From: Microcystis aeruginosa LEGE 91341
Lineage (GTDB): Bacteria; Cyanobacteriota; Cyanobacteriia; Cyanobacteriales; Microcystaceae
Assembly: GCF_015206885.1 (NCBI RefSeq)
Contig: NZ_JADEXY010000032.1
Span: 1 to 34,621 of the forward strand
Length of the DNA: 34,621 nucleotides
Direction: 5' to 3'
Shown here: one piece after another, positions 19,521 to 28,046 of the stretch
How positions within the stretch are numbered: the stretch's first letter is position 1
How the letters are laid out: every line of letters starts with the position of its first letter
Made by a program: the position numbers and the translations under genes
Notes under the pieces: generated by a model
Told to the model about the DNA's origin: nothing
Databases searched by the model: none
The model's input: only the letters and a program-made list of their open reading frames with translations

Positions 19521-19568
19521 AGTTCTAGAACGGTAAAATAGGTCAGACTCTTGATTATAACATAGTTA

Positions 19569-19691
19569 GGTGAGCTTTTTTTTCCTGAAAATGTCAATCT
19601 TTCTCAGAAAAGCTGGGAAACCGCCGGCGAATTAGCTAGGGAAATTCTCAATCTTCCAGTATTAATTAAACAGGCAGTTAATCCCCGATAA
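19569..19691 (+). pseudogene. Possible C-terminal coding relic
   Basis: A short plus-strand frame between leuB and rmlA reads as a plausible helical protein end (NLSQKSWETAGELAREILNL, then PVLIKQAVNPR and TAA). There is no start codon and a stop lies just upstream. The frame ends exactly at the 3' end of rmlA. Family not recognised, and it may be chance. Confidence 0.2.
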
Positions 19692-20765
19692 CTACACTAA
19701 TTCCACATGGGAATCATCCCCAATCATAAAGCGTAAAGCTTTTGGACGTTGGGGTGCGATTTCTAATTTTGCCCGTCGTCCAATCACACTATCAACTATG
19801 CGCTGATGAATGCCAATAATCGTGGCATCTTTGAGAATAACACTGTGTTCTATGTCGGCATCAATTAATTTTGTGCCATTAGCTATACTGCTGTAGGGAC
19901 CGATAAAACAATTCTCAATGTGACAATTTTCTCCAATAATGACAGGGCCGCGAATGGTACTATTAATAATTTTACTACCCTGGCCAATTTGTACCCGTCC
20001 GATCACCTGACTATTAGGATCAATTTCTCCTAGTAAAGCTATTTCTAGAGAGGTATCGAGGATAATCCGATTTGCTTCTAATAAATCATCTTTTTTACCC
20101 GTATCTAACCACCAACCCAGTAGTTTATTCGCTTCTACTGCTTTATTTTGATTGATTAATTCTTGGATAGCGTCGGTAATTTCTAACTCACCCCGGCCCG
20201 AAGGTTGAATAGATGCGATCGCTTGATGAATGGTGGGAGCAAAAAAATAAATCCCCACCAAAGCTAAATTTGAGGGGGGTTCTTTCGGTTTTTCGACTAA
20301 GTATAAAACTTTGCCAGTTTCATCTACTTTTGCCACCCCAAAAGCACTAGGATTAGACACTTTTCGCAGGAGAATTAAAGCATCAAGGGACTGTTTTTGG
20401 AAAGAGTCTAAAAAGGGCGATAAATCATCCTCAATTAGGTTATCACCCAAGTACATAATAAAGGGGGAATCTCCTAGGAAAGATTGGGCAGTTTTAACCG
20501 CGTGAGCTAATCCTGCTGGTTGATCTTGGCGAATATAAGTTATCTTAGCACCAAACTGTTCACCACTGCCCGTGGTCTGACGAATTTCTTCCCCGGTTTC
20601 GGGACTGATAATAATGCCAATATCGGTAATTCCTGCGGCCACAATTGATTCGATTCCATACCATAAAATCGGTTTATTGGCCACGGGAACTAACTGTTTT
20701 GCCCCAGTATAAGTTAGGGGACGTAACCTCGTACCTTTACCACCGGATAAAATTAGTGCTTTCAT
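19692..20765 (-). CDS. rmlA: Glucose-1-phosphate thymidylyltransferase, long (StrD-like) type
   Basis: 357 residues. It forms dTDP-glucose from dTTP and glucose-1-phosphate, the first step of dTDP-deoxysugar synthesis. The N-terminal nucleotidyltransferase domain starts with ALILSGGKGTRLRPLTYTGA and has IMYLGDNLIEDDL and VEKPKEPPSN. The C-terminal ~110 residues form a left-handed beta-helix (repeats such as IIGENCHIENCFIGPYSSI), diagnostic of the long form rather than the ~290-residue RfbA. It is the third gene of the rmlC-rmlD-rmlA unit and starts 4 bp after rmlD. Confidence 0.93.
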   Translation of the reverse strand: MKALILSGGKGTRLRPLTYTGAKQLVPVANKPILWYGIESIVAAGITDIGIIISPETGEEIRQTTGSGEQFGAKITYIRQDQPAGLAHAVKTAQSFLGDSPFIMYLGDNLIEDDLSPFLDSFQKQSLDALILLRKVSNPSAFGVAKVDETGKVLYLVEKPKEPPSNLALVGIYFFAPTIHQAIASIQPSGRGELEITDAIQELINQNKAVEANKLLGWWLDTGKKDDLLEANRIILDTSLEIALLGEIDPNSQVIGRVQIGQGSKIINSTIRGPVIIGENCHIENCFIGPYSSIANGTKLIDADIEHSVILKDATIIGIHQRIVDSVIGRRAKLEIAPQRPKALRFMIGDDSHVELV

Positions 20766-20769
20766 AGTT

Positions 20770-21645
20770 TTAAAGATTAAATAGTTGGTTGAGCATAGCT
20801 TTGAGAGAATCTCGCCAATAGGGAGGAATATAACCCAATTGTTGCGAGATTTTTTGACCAGAAAGAACCGAATAGGCTGGACGCACTGCTGGGGTAGGAT
20901 ATTCAGCAGTAGTAATGGGAATTACTCTCTGAATTTTTAGGGGAATACCGCTTATTTTTGCTTCCTCAAAAATCGCTTTAGTTAAATCAAACCAACTGGC
21001 GACACCGCTATTAGTAAAATTGTAGATTCCTGTGGGATTATCGACATTAATTAGAAGCTGAGTAATGGCCGTGGCGATATCTTTAGACCAAGTGGGACTT
21101 CCCACCTGATCAAAAACTACTTTTAACTCCTCTCTTTCCTTACCTAATCTCAGCATAGTTTTGACAAAATTACTTTTGCCATAACTGCCGTAAACCCAAG
21201 CAGTACGCAGGATAATTGCCTGAGAATTAACAGTTTTAATCTCCTCTTCTCCCCTTAACTTTGATTGTCCATAAACCCCTAAAGGATTAGTTAGATCGGT
21301 TTCTAGATAGGGGGTATTTTTCCGACCATCAAAGACATAATCGGTGGAAATATGGAGAAATTTAGCTTTAATTTTCTCGGCAGATTCCGCCATAATTTTT
21401 GGGGCTATAGCATTGATAGCATAGGCTAAATCTGGCTCAGTTTCGGCTTTATCCACTGCCGTATAAGCGGCGGCATTAACTAGATAATCGGGGTGAATTT
21501 CCCTAATTAACTGGCTGATTTTTTCCGAGTTAGTTAAATCTAGTTCTTCTCGACCGATACTAATAACTTCGCCCAAGGATTGTAAAGTTACCTGTAACTC
21601 TTGTCCTACTTGACCTTTAGCACCAATTAGTAAAACTTTTTTCAT
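20770..21645 (-). CDS. rmlD: dTDP-4-dehydrorhamnose reductase
   Basis: 291 residues. It reduces dTDP-4-dehydrorhamnose to dTDP-L-rhamnose with NAD(P)H, the last step of the pathway. It is an extended SDR with the Rossmann motif LLIGAKGQVGQEL at the N-terminus, NAAAYTAVDKAE, STDYVFDG, and the catalytic YGQSKLRGE (YxxxK). It sits 5 bp after rmlC and 4 bp before rmlA, so the three genes are almost certainly co-transcribed. The product probably feeds rhamnose into surface polysaccharide. Confidence 0.95.
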   Translation of the reverse strand: MKKVLLIGAKGQVGQELQVTLQSLGEVISIGREELDLTNSEKISQLIREIHPDYLVNAAAYTAVDKAETEPDLAYAINAIAPKIMAESAEKIKAKFLHISTDYVFDGRKNTPYLETDLTNPLGVYGQSKLRGEEEIKTVNSQAIILRTAWVYGSYGKSNFVKTMLRLGKEREELKVVFDQVGSPTWSKDIATAITQLLINVDNPTGIYNFTNSGVASWFDLTKAIFEEAKISGIPLKIQRVIPITTAEYPTPAVRPAYSVLSGQKISQQLGYIPPYWRDSLKAMLNQLFNL

Positions 21646-21650
21646 CGTCT

Positions 21651-22196
21651 TTAGGGGAAAACTTCCACGGATTTAAAGGGTTGTCCAGCTTGGTCTTTAG
21701 GAGAGAGAATCGGGGGAATCTCTAGAGGCCAATCAATCCCTAAATCGGCATCATTCCATAAAATGGTTTTTTCGTATTGGGGATAATAATAATTAGTGGT
21801 TTTGTAGAGAAATTCGGCTCGTTCAGAGAGAACTAGAAAGCCATGGGCAAAACCTTCGGGAACCCAGAAAATCCGTTTATTTTCCGCACTTAAAACACAG
21901 CTTACCCATTGCCCAAAAGTGGGGGAACTTTGACGCGCATCCACGGCCACATCAAAAACACTACCGCTCACCACTCGCACCAATTTACCCTGGGGATTGG
22001 GGATTTGATAGTGTAATCCTCGCAGGACATTTTTTAGGGACATAGAGTGATTATCCTGGACAAAAGTGGTATTGACTCCAGTTTTTTCTCGAAAATCTTT
22101 CTGATTAAAACTCTCCAAGAAAAAACCTCGATCGTCTCCGTAAACTTGCGGTTCAATGATTAAAACATCGGGAATTTCCGTCGGAATAACTTTCAT
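21651..22196 (-). CDS. rmlC: dTDP-4-dehydrorhamnose 3,5-epimerase
   Basis: 181 residues, the usual size. It epimerises C3 and C5 of dTDP-4-keto-6-deoxyglucose. Cupin-fold family motifs are visible: DDRGFFLESFNQKDF, FVQDNHSMSLKNVLRGLHYQ with the catalytic His, GKLVRVVSGSVFDVAVD, and VPEGFAHGFLVLSE. It is the first gene of the rml operon, and its start faces bioB across a ~130-bp divergent spacer that must hold both promoters. rmlB (4,6-dehydratase) is absent from the unit. Confidence 0.96.
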   Translation of the reverse strand: MKVIPTEIPDVLIIEPQVYGDDRGFFLESFNQKDFREKTGVNTTFVQDNHSMSLKNVLRGLHYQIPNPQGKLVRVVSGSVFDVAVDARQSSPTFGQWVSCVLSAENKRIFWVPEGFAHGFLVLSERAEFLYKTTNYYYPQYEKTILWNDADLGIDWPLEIPPILSPKDQAGQPFKSVEVFP

Positions 22197-22329
22197 AAAA
22201 TCGGAGACAAGATAACTTTTGCGGGTAGTCTAGCACAAAAGGGTATTTTTTTCTAAAGTTTTTTATCAATCTTTCCCCGGTAACTGAACAATGATAAGAT
22301 GAGCCTAACTTAGTCAGAGCATAAACGAC

Positions 22330-23424
22330 GTGGTACAAGTCTCTACACACACCGCTACTCAATCTATCCCCGTGGAGGGAGAAGCCTTAAAAAACTGGTT
22401 ACAGACTAGGGCTAATCAGATTATCGCCGGCGATCGACTCAGTAAGCAAGAGGCCCTAGCTTTAACTGCGATCGAAGGTCAGGAAAATATTTTCAGCTTA
22501 TGTGAGGCTGCCGATCGCATTCGTCAGGCCTGTTGTGGTAATACGGTAGATTTATGTAGCATTATCAACATAAAATCGGGAAGTTGTTCGGAAAATTGCA
22601 GTTTTTGTTCCCAATCCGCCCACCATCCCGGTCAAGATTCGCCTATCTACGGTTTAAAAAGTCGCGAGGAAATCGTCACCCATGCGAAAGCGGCAGCCGA
22701 CGCGGGGGCTAAACGCTTCTGTTTAGTTAGTCAAGGTCGGGGATTAAAGTACAATAGCCCTAAATCGCAGGAATTCGAGGAAATACTGGCCACAGTTCAA
22801 GAAATCATCGAAACAGCCAAGATTAAACCCTGCTGCGCCTTGGGAGAGTTAACCCTTGCCCAAGCGCAGGCCTTAAAAGAAGCTGGAGTTACCCGTTATA
22901 ATCACAATCTGGAGGCTTCCGAGAATTTTTATCCTAACGTCGTCTCCACCCACAGTTGGCAGGATCGGGTAGAAACGGTAAAAAACCTGAAAGCGGCAGG
23001 AATTCAGGCTTGTACGGGGGGAATTATCGGTATGGGGGAAAGTTGGACTGATCGCATCGATTTAGCTTTTTCTCTGGCGGAATTGGCAGTGGAATCCGTG
23101 CCGATTAACCTATTAAACCCCAGAAGTGGCACCCCTTTAGGTCATTTACCCAAACTGGACCCCTTGACTGCCCTAAAAGCGATCGCTATTTTCCGGTTTA
23201 TCTTACCTCAACAAATCCTCCGTTATGCCGGGGGACGAGAGGCAGTGATGGGAGAATTGCAAAATCTGGGGCTAAAATCGGGAATTAATGCTATGCTGAT
23301 TGGGCATTATTTGACCACTCTAGGACAACCCCCCCAACAGGATCAGGCGATGTTGGCTGATCTTAGTTTAATAGGAGGAGAAGCCCCCATCCCCGGTGAA
23401 TACCAACCCCAACAGGCAACCTAA
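22330..23424 (+). CDS. bioB: Biotin synthase
   Basis: 364 residues. A radical-SAM enzyme that inserts sulfur into dethiobiotin to make biotin. The CxxxCxxC motif for the 4Fe-4S cluster is in SCSENCSFCSQSAHH, and family blocks CALGELTLAQ, YNHNLEASENFYPNV, GGIIGMGES and NLLNPRSGTPLG follow. The start is GTG at 22330; no better ATG gives the conserved N-terminus. It overlaps bioY by 29 bp, indicating translational coupling of biotin synthesis and uptake. No BirA-type operator was recognised upstream. Confidence 0.97.
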   Translation: MVQVSTHTATQSIPVEGEALKNWLQTRANQIIAGDRLSKQEALALTAIEGQENIFSLCEAADRIRQACCGNTVDLCSIINIKSGSCSENCSFCSQSAHHPGQDSPIYGLKSREEIVTHAKAAADAGAKRFCLVSQGRGLKYNSPKSQEFEEILATVQEIIETAKIKPCCALGELTLAQAQALKEAGVTRYNHNLEASENFYPNVVSTHSWQDRVETVKNLKAAGIQACTGGIIGMGESWTDRIDLAFSLAELAVESVPINLLNPRSGTPLGHLPKLDPLTALKAIAIFRFILPQQILRYAGGREAVMGELQNLGLKSGINAMLIGHYLTTLGQPPQQDQAMLADLSLIGGEAPIPGEYQPQQAT

Positions 23425-24046
23425 ATCACGTCGAGGACGAGAATCTCCGCCGCGGCGCACTTCCGCGTCGGTTCCCAATGAGTTAATCTGGGCCTTGATT
23501 GGTTTATTGCTGACAATTTTTAGTACATTTGTTCCAGTAAGTCTAGCTAGTTGGTCAGCTGCGGGTCTATCTTCCCAAAAACTAGGCATAACTTACCAAA
23601 TTGGGGCAGTATTATTAACGGGCTGTCTGGGGGGCAAAAATGCCGGACTTCTCGCCCAGGTGGCCTATATTTTTCTCGGTTTAACTTGGTTGCCGGTGTT
23701 TGCCCAGGGTGGGGGAATGGGTTATCTGAAAGAACCCAGTTTTGGCTATATTTTAGGTTTTATGCCGGGGGCATGGCTTTGTGGTTGGTTGGCTTTTCGC
23801 TGGCGCGCCAAGATAGAAACCCTGGCGTTAAGTGCCTTTGCCGGTTTGTTAGTGATTCATCTGTGCGGTTTATTATATATGCTGGGATTGTCGATTTTTC
23901 AGCCCCAAGCCAGTCAAATCACCTTTCCCGATAGTTTGCCCACCCTATTTATGAATTATTCAGTCTGGCCATTTTTAGGGCAGTTAGTAGTAATTTGTGT
24001 GGTGGTAATTATTGCTTTTTTCTTCCGTAAATTATTATTTTATTGA
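23396..24046 (+). CDS. bioY: Biotin transporter BioY
   Basis: 216 residues with six predicted membrane segments. BioY is the biotin-binding S component of ECF transporters. Family features include the long TM1-TM2 loop, GCLGGKNAGLLAQVAYIFLGL, and FGYILGFMPGAWLCGWL in place of the common GPTGGYLLGF. The first ~30 residues are a polar, Arg/Pro-rich extension. The GTG start lies inside bioB (29-bp overlap); a later start without the extension is possible. No EcfT or ATPase genes are nearby, so it either works alone, as some BioY proteins do, or shares an energising module encoded elsewhere. The TGA stop overlaps the lspA ATG. Confidence 0.92.
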   Translation: MNTNPNRQPKSRRGRESPPRRTSASVPNELIWALIGLLLTIFSTFVPVSLASWSAAGLSSQKLGITYQIGAVLLTGCLGGKNAGLLAQVAYIFLGLTWLPVFAQGGGMGYLKEPSFGYILGFMPGAWLCGWLAFRWRAKIETLALSAFAGLLVIHLCGLLYMLGLSIFQPQASQITFPDSLPTLFMNYSVWPFLGQLVVICVVVIIAFFFRKLLFY

Positions 24047-24528
24047 TGCCACAGCCAATGTTAAAAAAAAATCCCTGGTTTTGGATAGTGGCGGTGATTG
24101 GTCTAATTTTAGACCAAGTAACTAAGTATATAACTGTGCAGAGTTTTGAGCAAATCGGTGATACTTTTCCAGTTATTCCGGGGGTTTTTCATTTCACCTA
24201 TGTGATTAATACCGGGGCGGCTTTTAGTGCTTTTCGGGGCGGTGTTGGTTGGCTAAAATGGCTATCCTTATTGGTTAGTTTGGGATTAATGGCTTTTGCT
24301 TACTTTGGACCGCATTTAAGCCGTTGGGAACAATTGGCCTACGGTTTTATTTTAGCAGGGGCTTTCGGCAATGGTATCGATCGCTTTTTGTTTGGTTATG
24401 TGGTGGATTTTCTCGATTTTAGATTGATTAATTTTCCTGTTTTTAATCTGGCCGATGTTTTTATTAATATCGGGATTATTTGCCTATTAATTTCGACTTT
24501 TCCCCACAAGTCGCCCCGTTCTAAGTAG
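24046..24528 (+). CDS. lspA: Lipoprotein signal peptidase
   Basis: 160 residues from ATG 24046, which overlaps the bioY stop as TGATG; a TTG one codon upstream is the alternative. It is an inner-membrane aspartyl protease that cleaves prolipoprotein signal peptides after lipidation. It has four membrane segments, LDQVTKYI near the N-terminus, NTGAAFSAF, and the two catalytic Asp in GNGIDR and VVDFLDF. It is the last gene of the bioB-bioY-lspA overlap chain, so it is probably expressed with the biotin genes although the functions are unrelated. Confidence 0.96.
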   Translation: MPQPMLKKNPWFWIVAVIGLILDQVTKYITVQSFEQIGDTFPVIPGVFHFTYVINTGAAFSAFRGGVGWLKWLSLLVSLGLMAFAYFGPHLSRWEQLAYGFILAGAFGNGIDRFLFGYVVDFLDFRLINFPVFNLADVFINIGIICLLISTFPHKSPRSK

Positions 24529-24567
24529 TGCCTTGCGATGAGATAAAATACCCGATAATTTATCCTA

Positions 24568-24744
24568 ATGTCTAGGTTATTTGATAATAACTCCCCACAA
24601 TCCTTATCGAGGAAATTTCTAATTTTATTGTTATCTACAACACCCATTTTTACTATTCCTGCGGTTGTTCAAGCAAATAATAAACGTCCTTTCGGTTCAG
24701 GAATTTCTCGCCCTAATTCTTGTGCTGTTTCAATCCATTGTTGA
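24568..24744 (+). pseudogene. Signal-peptide fragment of a lost secreted protein
   Basis: A 58-codon frame starting at ATG 24568. Residues 1-16 are polar and end in SRK, residues ~17-32 are strongly hydrophobic (FLILLLSTTPIFTIPAVV), and QANN follows as a plausible signal-peptidase site (VVQA). After that the frame runs antisense through the 3' end of the hicB-like gene and stops. It looks like the first ~40 residues of an exported protein whose body was replaced. The relic reading is inference, and a short real peptide or chance is possible. Confidence 0.35.
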
Positions 24745-24881
24745 ATAATGATTTCAGCATTTTGCACAGCTTCTTGATAAGTTTCTCCATCAGCCATACA
24801 TCCTGCAAGTTCTGGAACTTCAACGATAAATAGTTGCTCCTCATTACTCCAGTAAATAATCAGTTCATAACGAATTTTCAT
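24669..24881 (-). CDS. HicB-family antitoxin-like protein, orphan
   Basis: 70 residues: YELIIYWSNEEQLFIVEVPELAGCMADGETYQEAVQNAEIIIQQWIETA has the HicB partial RNase H-like pattern (beta strands with VEVPELPGC-like core, then GETYQEAVQNAEE helix). HicB proteins neutralise the HicA mRNA interferase. No C-terminal DNA-binding domain is present, and no hicA (a ~60-codon frame with the GSH motif) could be found on either side, so it is an orphan or belongs to the solitary HicB-like group. The next gene upstream on the same strand (24933-25178) is 51 bp away and is not HicA-like. Confidence 0.85.
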   Translation of the reverse strand: MKIRYELIIYWSNEEQLFIVEVPELAGCMADGETYQEAVQNAEIIIQQWIETAQELGREIPEPKGRLLFA

Positions 24882-24932
24882 CTTGATATCCTAACTTATA
24901 TTTTAAAATCAGACATCGAGTGGTGATACTAA

Positions 24933-25178
24933 TCATTTAGATTCAGCAACTATTCTCGCATTTAAGAGCGTGAAAATCTCGTTTAACTCTAAAATACCAG
25001 CTAATTCTGCGGTTTCTTGAGAATTAAGTTGGGAATTTTTTTCTAGTTCCCGTAGTTCTTCCAATCGACACTGCAATTCCTCGGTGAATTTAAAGAGATA
25101 ATTTTCCCTTACTGGCGATAGCTTAATTCCTTTTTCAATCCAAGAAGAGGGGTTGACCATCAGTTGAGTTAACATCAC
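24933..25178 (-). CDS. Small helical protein of unknown function
   Basis: 81 residues, not recognised. After WIEKGIKLSPVRENYLFKF comes a highly charged helical stretch (EELQCRLEELRELEKNSQL) and a second helix (ELAGILELNEIFTLLNARIV). Such Glu/Leu-rich small proteins recur in cyanobacterial toxin-antitoxin-like clusters, but no family can be named. It is in tandem with the HicB-like gene (51-bp gap) and may share its transcript. The start could be either of two consecutive ATG codons. Confidence 0.6.
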   Translation of the reverse strand: MMLTQLMVNPSSWIEKGIKLSPVRENYLFKFTEELQCRLEELRELEKNSQLNSQETAELAGILELNEIFTLLNARIVAESK

Positions 25179-25259
25179 TTTCTCCCTAACTTTAATCCCT
25201 AACCTAATCCTAACACGATTATTTATACTCGATCGGGTGAGCGATGCCCACCCGAAAAA

Positions 25260-27053
25260 CTATGCTTCTGTTTCAGAAATAGAGCGATCAAATTTACTAA
25301 CTAACTGAGGATTTTCTGACCAAGCATCGATAACACTCATATTACCATTGAGAAAATTCTGTTTAATAGCGCGGCGTTGAATTTTGCCGCTGGCAGTTTT
25401 GAGAATTGTTCCCGATTTAGCCAGGACAATAGCATGGGTCATAATTTCGTGTTCTTCGGCGATTTCCTGACGGATATCGGCGATTAATTTGGCCGTATCT
25501 AACTCACCGCTGCGACGTTCTAATTCTTGGACAATAACTAACTGTTCTTCCCCGTTATCTTCAATGGAAAAAGCGGCGCCATAATCGGGACGAAAAACCT
25601 CATTAAGATGCTGTACTGACCATTCTAAATCTTGGGGATAATGATTACTACCACGGACAATAATTAAATCCTTAATCCGTCCCGTGATATACAATTCCCC
25701 ATCAAGAAGAAAACCTAAATCTCCTGTGCGTAAAAACGGTCCTTCTCCCGTATCCGCAAGATAAGCTTGAAAAGTTTCTTTGGTTGCGTCTTCCCGTTGC
25801 CAATATCCAGCGGCCATACTGGGGTCACTGGCCCAAATTTCGCCCACTTCATCGGCTGCACAAAGGGTAAAAGTATCGGGATTAACGATAGCTATACGGG
25901 TATCACAGACGCGACGACCACAACTGGGGACGTATCTAACTCCAGTGGTTCGATCGGAGCCTACAGGGACAATTTTACCGCGTTCGTAGGCGGTGGCATC
26001 CAAAGCGGTGATAATTGGGGTGGTTCCCTTGGGTTTATTAGAAATCAAGAGGGTATATTCAGCCAATCCGTAGGCAGGGGCGAAAGTTTGCCAAGAAAAG
26101 CCATAATCTGCAAAAGTATCGACAAATTTAGCCATAACCTTCGGGTTAATCGGTTCGGCGGCATTTCCCGCAGCCTGCCAACTGCTCAGGTCTAATTCCG
26201 CTAAATCGGCAGCTTTAATCCTACGAGTACAAAGATCATAGGCGAAGTTGGGGGCTTGACTATGAGTAACTTTGTACTTAGCAATATTTTTTAACCACTG
26301 CATCGGACGCTTAATAAAAGCAAAGGGAGACATGAGATAGCAGGGTGTACCGTTGTAGAGGGGGACGGTGATACCTTCGACTAACCCGTAATCATGAAAA
26401 TAGGGCATCCAAGTGAGGGTAACGCTATCCGGTTCGTAACCACAAGCTTTTTGCAAGTAACCGCAATGGTGCATCAGATTAAAATGACTTAGCATCACCC
26501 CTTTGGGGATATTAGTCGAACCGGAGGTATATTGCAGATAAGCAAGCGCCGATTTATCCACCTGGGGATCTTGCCATTGATCCGCCAGGGAAATATCAAT
26601 ACTTTCGGTGGTAATCCATTTCATTTGGTCGAATTCTGGGAATTCTTCCTTAACCCCTTCAATAAGAGTCAGAATACTTTCGGTAACTAGGGCAAAGGTG
26701 GCATTAGCATCCTTGACAATTGCGCGTAAACGGGGCATAGTGCGCTTAAGTCGTCCCGATTCCGGTGGGGGGACAGGAATGGCAATCACTCCCCCGTAGA
26801 GACAACCACAAAAAGCGGCCACTACTTCTAAACTTTGAGGATAGAGTAACAGGGCCCGTTCTCCTTGAGCTTGGTATTTTTGTAAATAGGCGGCGATTGC
26901 TCTTGCTTGGCGATCAAGTTCACTGTAGGTTAAAGGTGGGGTTTCTTTTTTACCATCAATAAGAAAAGTGTAGGCATGGCCATCTGGTTGTGTCGTGGCG
27001 CGGTAACGTAAGAGTTCTACTAGGGTTGCGGGTTGAATTAGGGTTTCAGTCAT
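25260..27053 (-). CDS. Fatty acyl-AMP ligase (FAAL)
   Basis: 597 residues, normal for a stand-alone FAAL. It activates a fatty acid as acyl-adenylate for loading on an acyl carrier protein. Adenylation motifs are YLQYTSGSTNIPKGVMLSH (phosphate-binding), WMPYFHDYGLVEG, PAYGLAEYTL, RTGDLGFLLDGELYITGRIKDLIIVRG, and KTASGKIQRR with the catalytic Lys. WMPYFHDYGL and the DLGFLLDGELYITGR form are FAAL-like rather than acyl-CoA synthetase-like. No carrier protein, PKS or NRPS gene is adjacent, so the acyl acceptor is encoded elsewhere. The gene is monocistronic by appearance and divergent from the Uma2 gene. Confidence 0.92.
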   Translation of the reverse strand: MTETLIQPATLVELLRYRATTQPDGHAYTFLIDGKKETPPLTYSELDRQARAIAAYLQKYQAQGERALLLYPQSLEVVAAFCGCLYGGVIAIPVPPPESGRLKRTMPRLRAIVKDANATFALVTESILTLIEGVKEEFPEFDQMKWITTESIDISLADQWQDPQVDKSALAYLQYTSGSTNIPKGVMLSHFNLMHHCGYLQKACGYEPDSVTLTWMPYFHDYGLVEGITVPLYNGTPCYLMSPFAFIKRPMQWLKNIAKYKVTHSQAPNFAYDLCTRRIKAADLAELDLSSWQAAGNAAEPINPKVMAKFVDTFADYGFSWQTFAPAYGLAEYTLLISNKPKGTTPIITALDATAYERGKIVPVGSDRTTGVRYVPSCGRRVCDTRIAIVNPDTFTLCAADEVGEIWASDPSMAAGYWQREDATKETFQAYLADTGEGPFLRTGDLGFLLDGELYITGRIKDLIIVRGSNHYPQDLEWSVQHLNEVFRPDYGAAFSIEDNGEEQLVIVQELERRSGELDTAKLIADIRQEIAEEHEIMTHAIVLAKSGTILKTASGKIQRRAIKQNFLNGNMSVIDAWSENPQLVSKFDRSISETEA

Positions 27054-27241
27054 CGTTGTTATCGGGCTTATTGGGGCTATTGTATAGAAGTTTTAAGATA
27101 TTTGCCCATGGCGCTAGGATAAAGTGCCGAAGGCGATCGGTCAAGGTATAGGATTAAGTTAGGTTAAAATCCCCCCCGCCTTATCTCTGCAATTGTGAGA
27201 AAAAGCTACAATTAATCAATCCTAAAATACCGGGAAAAGTC

Positions 27242-27964
27242 ATGACAGCCCTAGACATAATCCCAGAAGTTGCCTGTCCCCCCACAGATTTATGGAGTGA
27301 TGAACCACCCTTGGAAAGTGATCTACACCTGCAACAGATCATCATTCTCCTTAGTTGTCTAGAATTATTATGGCGCGAGAGGAGTGATTACTACGCTTCG
27401 GGAAATCTAACCATCTACTACAACGCGGAACAATTAAAAAAACGTGATTTCTGTGGTCCTGATTTTTTTGTGGTTTTAGATACCGAAAAACGTCCCCGCA
27501 AAAGTTGGGTAGTTTGGGGAGAACAGGGTAAATATCCCGATGTAATTGTCGAGATTCTTTCCGATTCTACGGCCAATATTGACCGCAATAACAAGAAAAT
27601 TCTCTATCAAAATACCTTTCGCACTCCTAATTATTTTTGGTTTGATCCTAATACTTTAGAATTACAAGGATTTAGACTAATTGAGGGACAATATCAAGCC
27701 ATTGCTGCCAATGAACAGGGTTATCTCTGGAGTGAACAGTTAGGATTATATTTAGGGATATTTGACCGTAAACTGCGTTATTTTACCGTCGATGGTCAAT
27801 TAGTCCCCACTCCTCAAGAAGCGGAATTACAGCAAAGACAGGCAAAAGAACAGGCTCTTTTAGAAAAAGAACAGGCTCTTTTAGAAAAAGAAAGGGAACG
27901 ACAAGCTAAGGAAAAATTGGCCGAAAAATTGCGAGAATTAGGTATCGATCCCGATACAATTTAG
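27242..27964 (+). CDS. Uma2 family (DUF820) endonuclease-like protein
   Basis: 240 residues. The body (~15-185) is the Uma2/DUF820 PD-(D/E)XK fold, with GPDFFVVLD and YPDVIVEILSDSTANIDRNNK (the D...ExLS pattern) and YFWFDPNTLELQGFRL. The family is hugely amplified in cyanobacteria and its role is unsettled. The C-terminal ~45 residues form a charged coiled-coil tail (QRQAKEQALLEKEQALLEKE), built partly by a 21-bp tandem duplication near 27848-27889, and end in LAEKLRELGIDPDTI. The gene is divergent from the FAAL gene. Confidence 0.9.
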   Translation: MTALDIIPEVACPPTDLWSDEPPLESDLHLQQIIILLSCLELLWRERSDYYASGNLTIYYNAEQLKKRDFCGPDFFVVLDTEKRPRKSWVVWGEQGKYPDVIVEILSDSTANIDRNNKKILYQNTFRTPNYFWFDPNTLELQGFRLIEGQYQAIAANEQGYLWSEQLGLYLGIFDRKLRYFTVDGQLVPTPQEAELQQRQAKEQALLEKEQALLEKERERQAKEKLAEKLRELGIDPDTI

Positions 27965-28046
27965 GAGAAATCTGATCAGTAGGGTTTGAAGACAAAATAA
28001 CAAACCCTGCTATAAGATTAAAAAGCAAAATTATTTTCTAGTAACT

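Noticed and set aside
24396-24647. 83-residue minus-strand frame overlapping lspA
   Set aside because: It lies antisense to the well-conserved lspA and has no HicA features, so it is not the missing toxin.
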